Shown: positions 54,430 through 64,000 of the stretch, one piece after another
How the letters are laid out: each line of letters begins with the position of its first letter
How positions within the stretch are numbered: the first letter of the stretch is position 1
From: Diplolepis rosae
Taxonomy: Eukaryota > Arthropoda > Insecta > Hymenoptera > Diplolepididae
Assembly: GCA_030998225.1 (NCBI GenBank)
Contig: JAPYXD010000715.1
Coordinates: forward strand, 1,054,001-1,118,000
Direction: 5' to 3'
Length of the DNA: 64,000 bases
The notes under the pieces: model-generated
Database searches by the model: none
Seen by the model: only the letters and a program-made list of their open reading frames with translations
What the model was told of the DNA's origin: nothing
Made by a program: the position numbers and the translations under genes

Positions 54430-57400
54430 TCAGTTGAAGAATATATCGATTCTTGACGGGTCCAAATTAGCTACATAAACAAAGATACAAGATAGTGTCG
54501 AAAAGATTTAGAGACCAAATTCTTTTTGTCAAACATACTTACCTCACAAACTACGAAACCATGAATGCAGCTAATACAAGATCCCTTCATTCCAGATACA
54601 ATATTTTTACAGTATATTCAGTATACACAGAATATATCAGTGCTCGACGGGTCCACATTACCTATTTATGCGGGGATACAAGACAGTGATGAAAAGTTTG
54701 AGAGACTAAATACTTTTTGTCGAATATACTAATCTCAGAGTCTGCGAAAACATGAATGCAGCTAATACAAGATGGTTCCCTCGATGTGCAATAGTTTTCG
54801 AGTAAGAGGAATTTATGTATTCGAAGCAGAGCATCATTAGAATAGGAAAATTCTCGATATTCATTCGCCTTGAAAAATAAGTCGATTTCAGATGGAGAAT
54901 GCCGTTAAAGTACCCGCTTTTCACGATTGTCATACGTGTTTTCCTGAGTATTTTCAAAATGCCTTCATTCCAGTTGTATTACATATTCAGTATATAAAGT
55001 ATACACAGAATATATCGGTGTTTGACGGGTCCAAATTAGCTATATAAACGGGGATGCAAGATACTGAAGAAAAGTTTGAGATACATAATTCTTTTTGTTG
55101 AACATACTTATTTCAAATTCAGCGAAAACATAAATGCAGCTAATACAAGATGTTTTCCTCAATGTGCAATAGTTTTCAGGTTAGAGGAATCCAAGTTTTT
55201 GACGTAGAGCATTATTAGAATAGAATTAGACTAGATATTTATCTGCCTTGGAGAACATGTCGATTTTTGACAGTGGCAGCCGAAAGAGGATCCAATTTGT
55301 ATTAGAGTCACATATAATTTTCTGAGTTTTTCTGATACCTTCATTCCAGTTACAGTATGTATATAGTAAACACAGAATATATCTGTGTTTGACGGGTCCA
55401 AATTAGCTATATAAACGGGGATATGAGGTACTGAAGAAAAGTTTTAGAGACCTAATTCTTTTTGTTCTACATGGTTATCTAAGAGTCTGCGAAAACACCA
55501 ATGCTAGGAATACAAGATGATTTCTTTAGTAAGCAACAGTTTTCAAGTTAGAGACATTCAAGTTTTTGACGCACAGCATCATTAGAATAAGATTATACTT
55601 GATATTTATTCGACTAGGAAAACGAGTTGATTTTACAGGGCGACTGCCCTAAGGGTACCAGCTTTTCATGATTGTCATATGTATTTTCCTGAATATTTTC
55701 AAAATGGATCCATTTCTATTATAGTATATACAGCATAAACAGAATATGTAGGTGCTTGTCGGGTCCAAATTAGCTATGTAAACGGGGATGCAAGGTACTG
55801 AGCTAATAGGATTATGCTAGATATTATTCGCCTTGAAAAATGAGTCGATTGCAGAGGGCGACTGCCGCGGGGGGCCCTGCTTTTCACAGTTGTCATATAT
55901 ATCTTCCTTAATATTTTCTAAATCCCTTCCTTCAAGTTGTAGTATATATGCAGTATATACAGTATACACAGCATTAATCGGTGCTTGACGGGTCCAAATT
56001 ACCTATATGCACGGGGACACAAGGTATGAAAAATGATTCGATTGCAGAGGGTGACTGCCGCGAGGGGTCCCGCTTTTCACAATTGTCATCTATATCTTCC
56101 TGAATATTTTCAAAATCCCTTCATTCCGGTTACTGTATGTATATGGTAAACACAGAATATATCGGTGTATGGCGGGTCCAAATTAGCTATGTAAACGGGG
56201 ATGCAAGGTACTGAGCTAGAGTTGTAGAGACTGAATTATTATTGTCAAACATACTTATCCAAGTATCTACGAAAACATAAATGCAGCGAATACAAGATGG
56301 TCCCCTCAATGTGAAATGGTTTTCAAGTAAGAGGAATTCATGTTTGTGAAACAGAGCATCATTAGAATAGGACTATACTCAATATTCACTCCCCTTGAAA
56401 AGCGAGCTTATTTCAGAGAGCGACTGCCGTTAGAGTACCCGTTTTTCGCTATTGTCATATGTAGGATAGGTCTATACTCGACATTCATTCGCCTTGAAAA
56501 ACGAGTATAATGCAAAGAGCGACTGCCGTAAAGGTACCCGCTTTTCACGATTCTAATATGTGTTTTTCTGAGTATTTTCAAAATGCCTTTATTACAGTTG
56601 TATTATATATGCAGTAGATACAGTATACACAGAATATATCAGTGTTTGTCGAGTCAAAATTAGCTATATAAGCGGGATTGCAAGTTACTGGAAAAAAGCT
56701 TGAAGACATCATTCTTTTTGTTGAATATAATTATCTCAGAGTCTGCGAAAACATAAATGTAGCTAATACAAGACGGTTCCCTCAATGTGAAATGGTTTTC
56801 AAGTGAGAGGAATTCATGTTCGTGAAGCAGAGCATTATTAGGATAGGTCTATACTTAATATTCAATCCGCTTGAAAAGCGAGCCTATTTCAGAGCGCGAC
56901 TGTCGTTAGAGTACCCGCTTTCCACGATTGCCATACGTGTAATCCTGAGTAATTAAAAAATCCCTTCATTCCAGTTGTGGTATATATGCAGTATATACAT
57001 TACACACAGAATCAATCGGTGTTTGACGGGTCCAAATTAGCTATGCAAGGTACTGAACTAGAGTTTTATAGAGGAAATTCTTTTTGTCAAACATACTTAT
57101 CCAAGGGTCTACGAAAACATGAATGCAGCTAATACAAGATGGTTCCCTCAATTTGAAATGATTTTCAAACTTGAGAAATTCATGTTTTCGTAACAGAGCA
57201 TCATAAAATGAGGATTAGGTTAGATATTATTCGCATTGAAAAACGAGTCGATTTCAGAAAGCGACTGCCGTTGGAGTACCCGCTTTCCACGATTGTCATA
57301 CGTGTAATACTGAGCAGTGTAAAAATCCCTTCATTTCAGTTGTAGTATATATGCAGTACATACAGTATACACAGAATATATCGGTGCTTGCCGGGTCCAA

Positions 57401-59580
57401 ATTAGCTATATAGACGGGGATACAAGGTATTGATGAGAAGTTATAGAGATCGATTGTTATTTTTCAAACATGCTTATCTTTGAGTCTGCAAAATCGAGAA
57501 GGCAACAAACGCAAACTTATGTCTTCGAGTTGCAACTGTTTTCATCTTAGCGGAATTCAAGCTCTTTCCTCATAGTATTATTGACATCGTGTTTTTATCG
57601 ATATTCATTCGCCTTGAAATACAAGTCGTTTTAAAAGGGCGACTGCCGTAAGGGTTCCCGCTTTTTACGATTGTCATACTTGTAATCCTTAGGTGTTTAA
57701 AAATCCCTTTATTCCAGTTGTTTTATATATGCAGTATATACAGTACACACAGAATATATCGGTGTTTGACGGGTCCAAATTAGCTATATAACCGGGGATA
57801 CAAGGTATTGATGAGAAGTTATAGAGATCGATTGTTATTTTTCAAACATGCTTATTTTTGAGTCTACAAAATCGAGAAGGCAACAAACGCAAACTTATGT
57901 CTTCGAGTTGCAACTGTTTTCATCTTAGCGGAATTCAAGTTCTTTCCTCATAGTATTATTGACATCGTGTTATTCTCGATATTCATTCGCCTTGAAATAC
58001 AAGTCGATTTAAGAGGGCGACTGCCGTTAGGGTACCCGCTTTTCACGATTGTCATACTTGTAATCCTGAGCAGTTTAAAGATCACTTTATTCCAGTAGTA
58101 TTATATATGCAGTACATACAGTATACACAGAATATATTGGTGTTTGTCGAGTCCAAATTAGCTATATAAGCGGGGATGCAAGTTACTGGAAAAAGTGATA
58201 GACATAATTCTTTTTGATGAACATAATTATCTCAGAGTTGGCTAAAACATTAATCTAGCTAATACAAGATGGTTCCCTCAATGTGGAATGGTTTTCAAGT
58301 GAGAGGAATTCATGTTCGTGAAGCAGAGCATTATTAGGATAGGTCTATACTCAATATTCACTCCACTTGAAAAGCGAGCCGATTTCAGAGGGGGATAGCC
58401 GTTAGAGTACCCGTTTTTCACGATTGTCATATGTGTTTTTCTAAATAGTTTCAAAATCCCGTTATTCCAGTTGTAGTATATATGCGGTATATACAGTACA
58501 CACAGAATTTATCTGTGTTTGACGTGTCCAAATTAGCTATATAAACAGGGATGCAAGTTACTGATGAAAAGTTTTAGAGACTAAATTCTTGTTGCCAAAC
58601 ATGCTTTTCTTAGTGTCTATTAGAACAGCAATGCCGCGAATACAAGATGGTTCCCTCAATGTGAAATGGTTTTCAAGCTAGAGAAATTCAAGTCTTCGAA
58701 ACAGAGCATCATATAATTAGGATTATCTTAGATATTATTCGGCTTGAAAAGCGAGTCGATTTCAGAGGGCGACTGCCATTGGAGTACCCGCTTTCCACGA
58801 TTGTCATACGTGTAATCCTGAGCAGTTTGAAAATCCCTTCATTCCAGTTGTAGTATATATGCAGTATATACAGTACACACAGAATATATCGGTGTTTGAC
58901 GGGTTCAAATTAGCTATGTAAACCGAGATGCAAGGTACAGAGCTAGAGTTTTAGAGACCGAATTATTATTGTCAAACATACTTATCCAAGTATCTACGAA
59001 AACATGAATGCAGCTGATACAAGAATGTTCCCTCAATATGCAATAGTTTTCAAGTGAGAGGAATTCAAGTTTTTGAAGCAGAGCATCATTAGAATAGGAC
59101 TATACTCGATATTTATTCACCTTGAAAAACAAGTTGATTTCAGAGGGCGGCTGCCGTAAGGGTACCCGCTTTTCACGATTGTCATATGTGTTTTCCTAAG
59201 TAGTTTCAAAATCCCTTCAGTCCAGTTGTATTATATATGCAGCATGTACAGTATACATAGAATATATCGGTATTTGGCGGGTACAAATTAGCTTTATGAA
59301 CAGGGATACAAGATGGTGATGAAAAGTCTTGGAGAAAGAATTCTTATTTTCGATCATACTCATTGTAGAGTCTGCGAAAAAATGCATGAAGCTAATACTA
59401 GATGGGTCCCTCAATGTGCAGTAGTTTTCAAGTTAGAGGAATCCAAGTTTTTTATACAGAGCACCATTAGAATAGAATTATACTAGATATTTATTCGCCT
59501 TGAAAAACTAGTTTATTTCAGAGGGCGACGGCCGTAAGTGTTACCGCTTTTCACGATTCTCATATGTGTTTCCCTGATTT
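54430..59580 (+). repeat. Satellite array S2, about 376-bp unit, about 14 copies
   Basis: The anchor TGACGGGTCCAAATTAGCTA or a variant occurs at about 54455, 54645, 55024, 55391, 55759, 55987, 56171, 56648, 57025, 57390, 57769, 58146, 58521, 58897 and 59276. Most spacings are 365-379 bases. Shorter spacings (190, 228, 184) mark internally deleted units. Each full unit also holds AATACAAGATGGTTCCCTCA, GTACCCGCTTTTCACGATTG and GTATACACAGAATATATCGG. No credible genes. Confidence 0.9.
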
Positions 59581-59584
59581 ATTA

Positions 59585-60915
59585 ATTAGGAAGAATAGTT
59601 GTAAAATCCTGAAATTTTTGTTAGATGCCGAAAGGCGTTACTAATTGAATTTTTATTGTTAATAAAGCGTATTTCCTAATCTTTTGGTAATAAATAAGGC
59701 TGTATTTCTTAAAGGCACGATAAACCTACGTCTTATTGATATTGAGTCAAGATAATAAAAACCCTACTGAATATTATTTTTCTATTCTCTTTGCACTTCA
59801 ATCAGATCCGCCCTTTCGCATTTGTTATAGTGAACGGGTTTCGAAAATTGAAATAATGGTTCTCATGTTACATTAGGGAGTAGCGGCAACGGACCCAATT
59901 ATCAGAACCTTACACTTCTTTCATTGCCACGCGCAAAATATCAAGATACAGTGATAATTTATGGACCCGATAAGTACCAAGAGGAATAAAAACATTCTTC
60001 ATCAGGTCCTTCAAACACAAACACTAATTGGTAGTTATATGGTCCTAATGTATTTGCGAATTTATTATTAAGGAAGAATGGTTGTAGGTTTCTGAAATAT
60101 TTGTACGAACTAAAAGTGCGTACCTAATCGATTTTGTATTTTTAATGAAGTGCATTCCTTCTTTTCTTGGTAATAAAGGCGGTTTAATTTATCGAGACCC
60201 GATAATCTAGACTAGACGTATCTCTTGAAGACCCGATAAACCTACGTGTTGTCTTAACTTTGTCACCATAAAAATCTTAAATTACACTGATAATTTATGG
60301 ACCCGATAAGAACCAAAAGGAATAAGAACATTCTTTATCAGTTCCTTGAAACACAAACACTAATTGGTAGTTACTGGTCCTAATTTTTTTGCCAATTGAT
60401 CAATTAGACAAAATGGTTTTAGGTTTCTAAAATTCGTACACGATTCAAAATTGCGTACCTAATCGATGATGTATTTTTAATGGAGTGAATTCCTTCTTTT
60501 CTTCATAATAAAGGGGATTTAATTTATCGAGACCCGATAAACTAGACTAGACGTATCTCTTGAAGACGCGATAAACCTACGTCTTGTCTTAACTTTGTCA
60601 CCATAATAAAAATCCTACTTAATATAAATTTTCTGTTCTCTTGACACTGAGAATAGGTCTGTTGCTTTCGAACTTTTCATAATGAACGGGTGTTCAGGAC
60701 TAGAATCATGGTTTTCATGTTATATTGAGGAGTAACAGTGACTGACCCAATAATCAGCACCTTACACTTTCTTTTCTGCCACGCACGAAAGATCGAGCAT
60801 TCAAGTGTAATATTCTACTATGCTTTTCAGTGAACCTTTTCATAGATATCTGCTGAAGTAAAATCTCAAAATACACTGATAATTGAGCACCTGGATTCTA
60901 AAACTCGCCGCGCTC
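59585..60915. repeat. Degenerate repeat array S3
   Basis: The block AGGAAGAATGGTTGTA or a relative recurs near 59588, 60070 and 60413. TTTATCGAGACCCGATAA occurs twice (60187, 60524), and ACACAAACACTAATTGGTAG twice (60014, 60351). Unit length is about 340-480 bases. GAACGGGT and ACCCAATTATCAG(A/C)ACCTTACAC blocks repeat at 59835/60690. Confidence 0.7.
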
Positions 60916-61689
60916 TCGGAAACAGGTAAAAGTATTGTCCACTGGGTCAAAATGAAGGTTTGAAAAAAATGTTTTTTAATAAAAAAAATAAATGTATATT
61001 CGAGTAGAGCATGTTCAGCCCCATACTTTTCCTAAGTGAAATTTTTTTATCCGTTCATTATTTTCTTCAATAAAAAATAAAAACACAAAATTTTTCCTTC
61101 GAGAAAAAGTGGTTTTTTAAACATTTAACTCGTCATTTCTCAGCAAAAAATGTATGAAATGATTTGAGACTTCCAGGACTTATGTAAAATACACCACTGA
61201 AGCCGGTAAGATCCTTTAAATAAATAAAATATGCAATTGTTTATAGATATTTAATAACAAATTGATGCGCACCGTATTTCGTGTTTTTCTAACTTCGCCG
61301 ACAAAAAGTATCTGGGGAAGTTTAACCTACAAAAAAGTTCCAGCGAGAAAGTTGTTCCCATATGAACAAAGAAATTTTTCTGAAAATTTGAGATTATTCG
61401 GATGAAAACTACAGGAGTTCTATGGATTATTATTAAAAACTTCTCGGCAGCCGCATCTCGCCTCGGGCATCGAGCACGTGCCAAAGTGCAAGTTGCCGGT
61501 CGCATCTCTTTTGTTTTGATGTTTTTTGTTTACATACATTCAAGGACACTTTTAAAGAAGCAGAGAGTATAAAAGCATTATTTTGAAGATTCATGTTTTT
61601 TTCGGCTCCTACAAATTGTATTCGTTTCGCAGTATTTTTGCAATCATTTGTCCGGTTGTTTTAGATGTTTTATTTATAAGTTTTTTACG

Positions 61690-61960
61690 ATGTGTGATAT
61701 AAATGATAAAGAGTTTTATGGTAAAAAAAGAACTAGAAATGAAAGTTCTTACAAAAAGAATATTATTAAAAAAGCCAAAAACGAGGTGAGCGTTTCTATT
61801 GTTGGAATTGTTTTTATTTTTAACTGTTTGTTATAAATACATATTCAATTACTAGGGAAAGGAGTACATATCACATTCTGGGAAACTGTACTAAGAGGAA
61901 TGTTCGGATTCCAGTTTAGAAAGTAAGAAATGCAAAAAAAATTATTGTAGAAACGAGAAA
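61690..61960 (+). pseudogene. Two-exon N-terminus of a transposon protein
   Basis: The ATG at 61690 opens MCDINDKEFYGKKRTRNESS, then YKKNIIKKAKNE (exon 1, 32 codons). A GTGAGC donor at 61786 and an acceptor ACTAG ending 61855 remove 70 bases in phase 0. Exon 2 continues GKEYISHSGKLY, then a stop (61892-61894), then EECSDSSLESKKCKKNYC. The basic N-terminus followed by GxEYxSxxGK and a Cys-rich stretch is a pattern I know from uncharacterised transposon proteins of arthropods, but I cannot name the family. The gene is cut off shortly after. It lies between the inverted arms of its own element. Confidence 0.5.
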
Positions 61961-62550
61961 TAAATGTATAATCCTTGTTGAATTTTGAATCAACGTTACT
62001 TTATTAATAACCCTTACAAGGTTCGATTAAAAAAAGCCTTTTAGGTGGAAGGTTGCGTGCTCGATGCTCGCTGACTGCATTTTATTTTTTGTTTTATTTT
62101 TAAAAATATTTATTGATATACAAATATTACAAAATATTACAAAAACAGAATGAATAATTTTAGTAGGAGAAAAGATTTTTTGCGAAAAGGTAATAAAATA
62201 GTCGAAAAAGCGAATTTAAAATAAAAAATTAGTGTTAAATAGTATTATATTTACATAATTCTAAAAACTTTTATCAGAGAAGTGAAGTAATAAACATTTT
62301 AATAAATAAAATTAAAAAAAAAATAATGCAGTCAACGAGTATCAAGCACGCAACTTCGAATAATTACAAAGCTGGAGCACTACCACTATCCTAACAGATC
62401 CATTGTGAATCGTTAACATAGCAAAGGATAAGAGATACCAGGATTTTTTAAAAAGATTTTCTTTTTCGAAATTGGCTATGAAGCGGGTTTTACTGTTTTG
62501 TTAAATTACACGCTAGGTAACGATCCTGTAAATAGAAACATTGAAAAAAG
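61961..62550. other. AT-rich spacer of the inverted-arm element
   Basis: No further coding sequence. A small inverted repeat pairs GTGCGTGCTCGATGCTCGC-like sequence near 62055 with CGAGTATCAAGCACGCAAC near 62336, suggesting a minor internal foldback. Confidence 0.4.
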
Positions 62551-63143
62551 GAGATGCGACCGGCAACTTGCACTTTGGCACGTGCTCGATGCCCGAGGCG
62601 AGATGCGGCTGCCGAGAAGTTTTTAATAATAATCCATAGAACTCCTGTAGTTTTCATCCGAATAATCTCAAATTTTCAGAAAAATTTCTTTGTTCATATG
62701 GGAACAACTTTCTCGCTGGAACTTTTTTGTAGGTTAAACTTCCCCAGATACTTTTTGTCGGCGAAGTTAGAAAAACACGAAATACGGTGCGCATCAATTT
62801 GTTATTAAATATCTATAAACAATTGCATATTTTATTTATTTAAAGGATCTTACCGGCTTCAGTGGTGTATTTTACATAAGTCCTGGAAGTCTCAAATCAT
62901 TTCATACATTTTTTGCTGAGAAATGACGAGTTAAATGTTTAAAAAACCACTTTTTCTCGAAGGAAAAATTTTGTGTTTTTATTTTTTATTGAAGAAAATA
63001 ATGAACGGATAAAAAAATTTCACTTAGGAAAAATATGGGGCTGAACATGCTCTACTCGAATATACATTTATTTTTTTTATTAAAAAACATTTTTTTCAAA
63101 CCTTCATTTTGACCCAGTGGACAATACTTTTACCTGTTTCCGA

Positions 63144-63595
63144 AAAGGAAAAGTAGTTTTAGTTGATTTTAGAATAAGTTATACTTTTCTTGTACTTACC
63201 TGATGTAATGTTACCTCCTTGATGATGTACCCGTACTTAGTGGGTGTTGTCCTATGTAAGATTGATCTCTTTAAGTTGACCCCGCTGTGATTGATATAAC
63301 CAAAATGTTATAAGTTTCCTATGATGCCATGTTTTATGTTTAACGTTCGATAGCAACATGCAAGTTATGGCATACCAGTTCGTTTCCTTTTAAGTTTTGC
63401 CAAAAAATGAATAAATAAAAATACGTTGTTTATATCTTATCTTCTCTTATTTAACATCCTCTCTGTTGAAAAATAACAGGGAAAAACATGCAAATATTCT
63501 ATAATAGGAACATAGTTCCACCTTGATGAGTCCTCTTACAATAGATTTTGGTCAGGGAAAAGTCAGGAAAAAGTCAGGGAAATTAGGATACTGAA
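63144..63595 (+). other. Right subterminal region of the composite transposon
   Basis: AT-rich, with AATAAATAAAAATACG near 63410 that could end a transcript. It includes the GTCAGGGAAA repeats at 63551-63583 before the right terminus. Confidence 0.5.
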
Positions 63596-63727
63596 ACTTG
63601 TGGCAACCCTGCATATGAAGTCGTTCCCCTTGCCACACTCCATCCGCTTCCTACAACTAGCGCTGCGTACATTACTGCACATGAACTACCCTACGGGGAC
63701 ACCCAGTACATTCGAGGTTCACCTGCC

Positions 63728-63960
63728 CTGAAGCTGCTTTACCCAGGTGACTGGTTGAGTGGCAGAAACTGCAGGCTAGTGCGGCGGTGCCTGAGACTAC
63801 GAACGAAAATGTCCGTGAAAACTGGATGGCCATACTCGTGCGGGTTTCATGTAAATGTACTTCGACTTATGGCGACCCTATTTTAGTGGTTTTCGCTCTC
63901 GTTTCCTCGCAAAGGGCGGAGACTTGAGGCTGGGCCGTCTCAACAGGTAATATGATGTTG
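63728..63960 (+). repeat. Dispersed repeat, copy 2 (pair with 12536)
   Basis: AAGCTGCTTTACCCAGGTGA, then TGGTTGAGTGGCAGAAACTG and ACTGGATGGCCATACTCGTG parallel 12540-12660. It ends CAACAGGTAATATG, a donor-like site at the position of AAGGTAAG in copy 1. It lies outside the composite transposon's right end. Confidence 0.5.
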
Positions 63961-64000
63961 TCTTACATTAAGTTTGTATTTAATGCAGTTATTTAATTAT

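Larger units (their letters stand above)
60916..63143. mobile_element. 2.2-kb element with near-identical 593-bp inverted arms
   Basis: 60916-61508 and 62551-63143 are inverted copies of equal length with very few differences (for example ATACTTTTCC against ATATTTTTCC). The outer end is TCGGAAACAGGTAAAAG. Because the arms are near identical, both encode the same 84-codon frame in opposite directions, which I treat as a by-product. The 1,042-base spacer carries a spliced transposon gene start. No target duplication was found at the edges. High arm identity implies a young element or gene conversion between arms. Confidence 0.75.
43774..63611 (+). mobile_element. Putative 19.8-kb composite transposon bracketed by 16-bp TIRs
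   Basis: The left end is CAGGGTTGCCACAAGT (43774-43789) and the right end is its exact inverse, ACTTGTGGCAACCCTG (63596-63611). Both are flanked outside by CATAT. Subterminal (A/G)AGTCAGGGAA repeats follow at left (four in direct order) and precede the right end (63551-63583), in the same orientation rather than inverted. The only transposase-like gene between them (48667-51468) is of the BED/hAT-like type, consistent with CAG-starting ends, although hAT elements usually duplicate 8 bp. Nested elements and satellites account for most of the length. The ends could instead belong to two separate elements. Confidence 0.5.

Noticed and set aside
54430..59580. Regularly spaced repeats considered as a CRISPR array
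   Set aside because: Units of about 376 bp with diverged sequence in a eukaryotic transposon context are satellite DNA, not short repeats with unique spacers.
61251..62808. Identical 84-codon frames at 61251-61505 (-) and 62554-62808 (+)
   Set aside because: Identity is forced by the inverted arms. No domain, signal or relative was seen, and no continuing exon.

Overview
This window is AT-rich eukaryotic DNA, almost certainly from an insect. The evidence is R1-clade non-LTR retrotransposons, Ty3/Gypsy, Copia, Penelope-like, mariner, piggyBac-type and hAT-type elements, GT-AG introns, TATA/TCAGT promoters and long satellite arrays. A hymenopteran is a guess from the R1 and mariner flavours; nothing here fixes the order. 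I found no convincing host protein gene, tRNA or rRNA. The window reads as a transposon graveyard, such as pericentromeric heterochromatin or a piRNA-cluster-like region.

Layout. 1-8.5 kb: mariner transposase tail (-), Penelope-like RT (+), Gypsy gag-protease (-), R1 3' half (-), a copy of a long-TIR DNA transposon (here family T) whose protein runs on the minus strand, an LTR-like promoter, and a second Gypsy gag fragment. 9.5-12.4 kb: Copia element with gag, a protease stub and an open RT/RNase H frame, integrase deleted. 12.5-17 kb: non-coding repeats. 17.1-21.5 kb: a 4.4-kb element with 373-bp inverted ends and no gene. 21.5-26.4 kb: mostly blank, with a tandem repeat at 26 kb. 26.4-28.6 kb: Gypsy gag-pol (-), cut by a family T arm, then a Gypsy-type LTR at 29.1-30.0 kb. 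30-34 kb: family T fragment, tandem repeat, R1 ORF1 with 5' leader, a transposon protein with a CYFC motif, and a deleted mariner with both ends. 36.3-41.3 kb: 3' part of another Gypsy copy, whose LTR is split by a 2.4-kb family T element flanked by TTAT on both sides. 41.7 kb: piggyBac-type MITE. 43.3 kb: hammerhead-like motif.

43.8-63.6 kb: the most striking region. A perfect 16-bp inverted terminal sequence (CAGGGTTGCCACAAGT), flanked on both sides by CATAT, brackets 19.8 kb. Inside lie an inverted-repeat pair; a 2.9-kb hAT-type element with a perfect 8-bp duplication and a 1-kb hairpin; a two-exon BED-finger/hAT-like transposase pseudogene with four in-frame stops; three tandem arrays, two of them with units near 370 bp; a palindromic MITE; and a 2.2-kb element with 593-bp near-identical inverted arms around a spliced transposon exon. 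If the bracket is one element, it is a giant composite transposon. If not, the pair of ends is a coincidence of two copies.

The parts do not form a pathway. They are layers of insertion, and the relative order can be read from the nesting.
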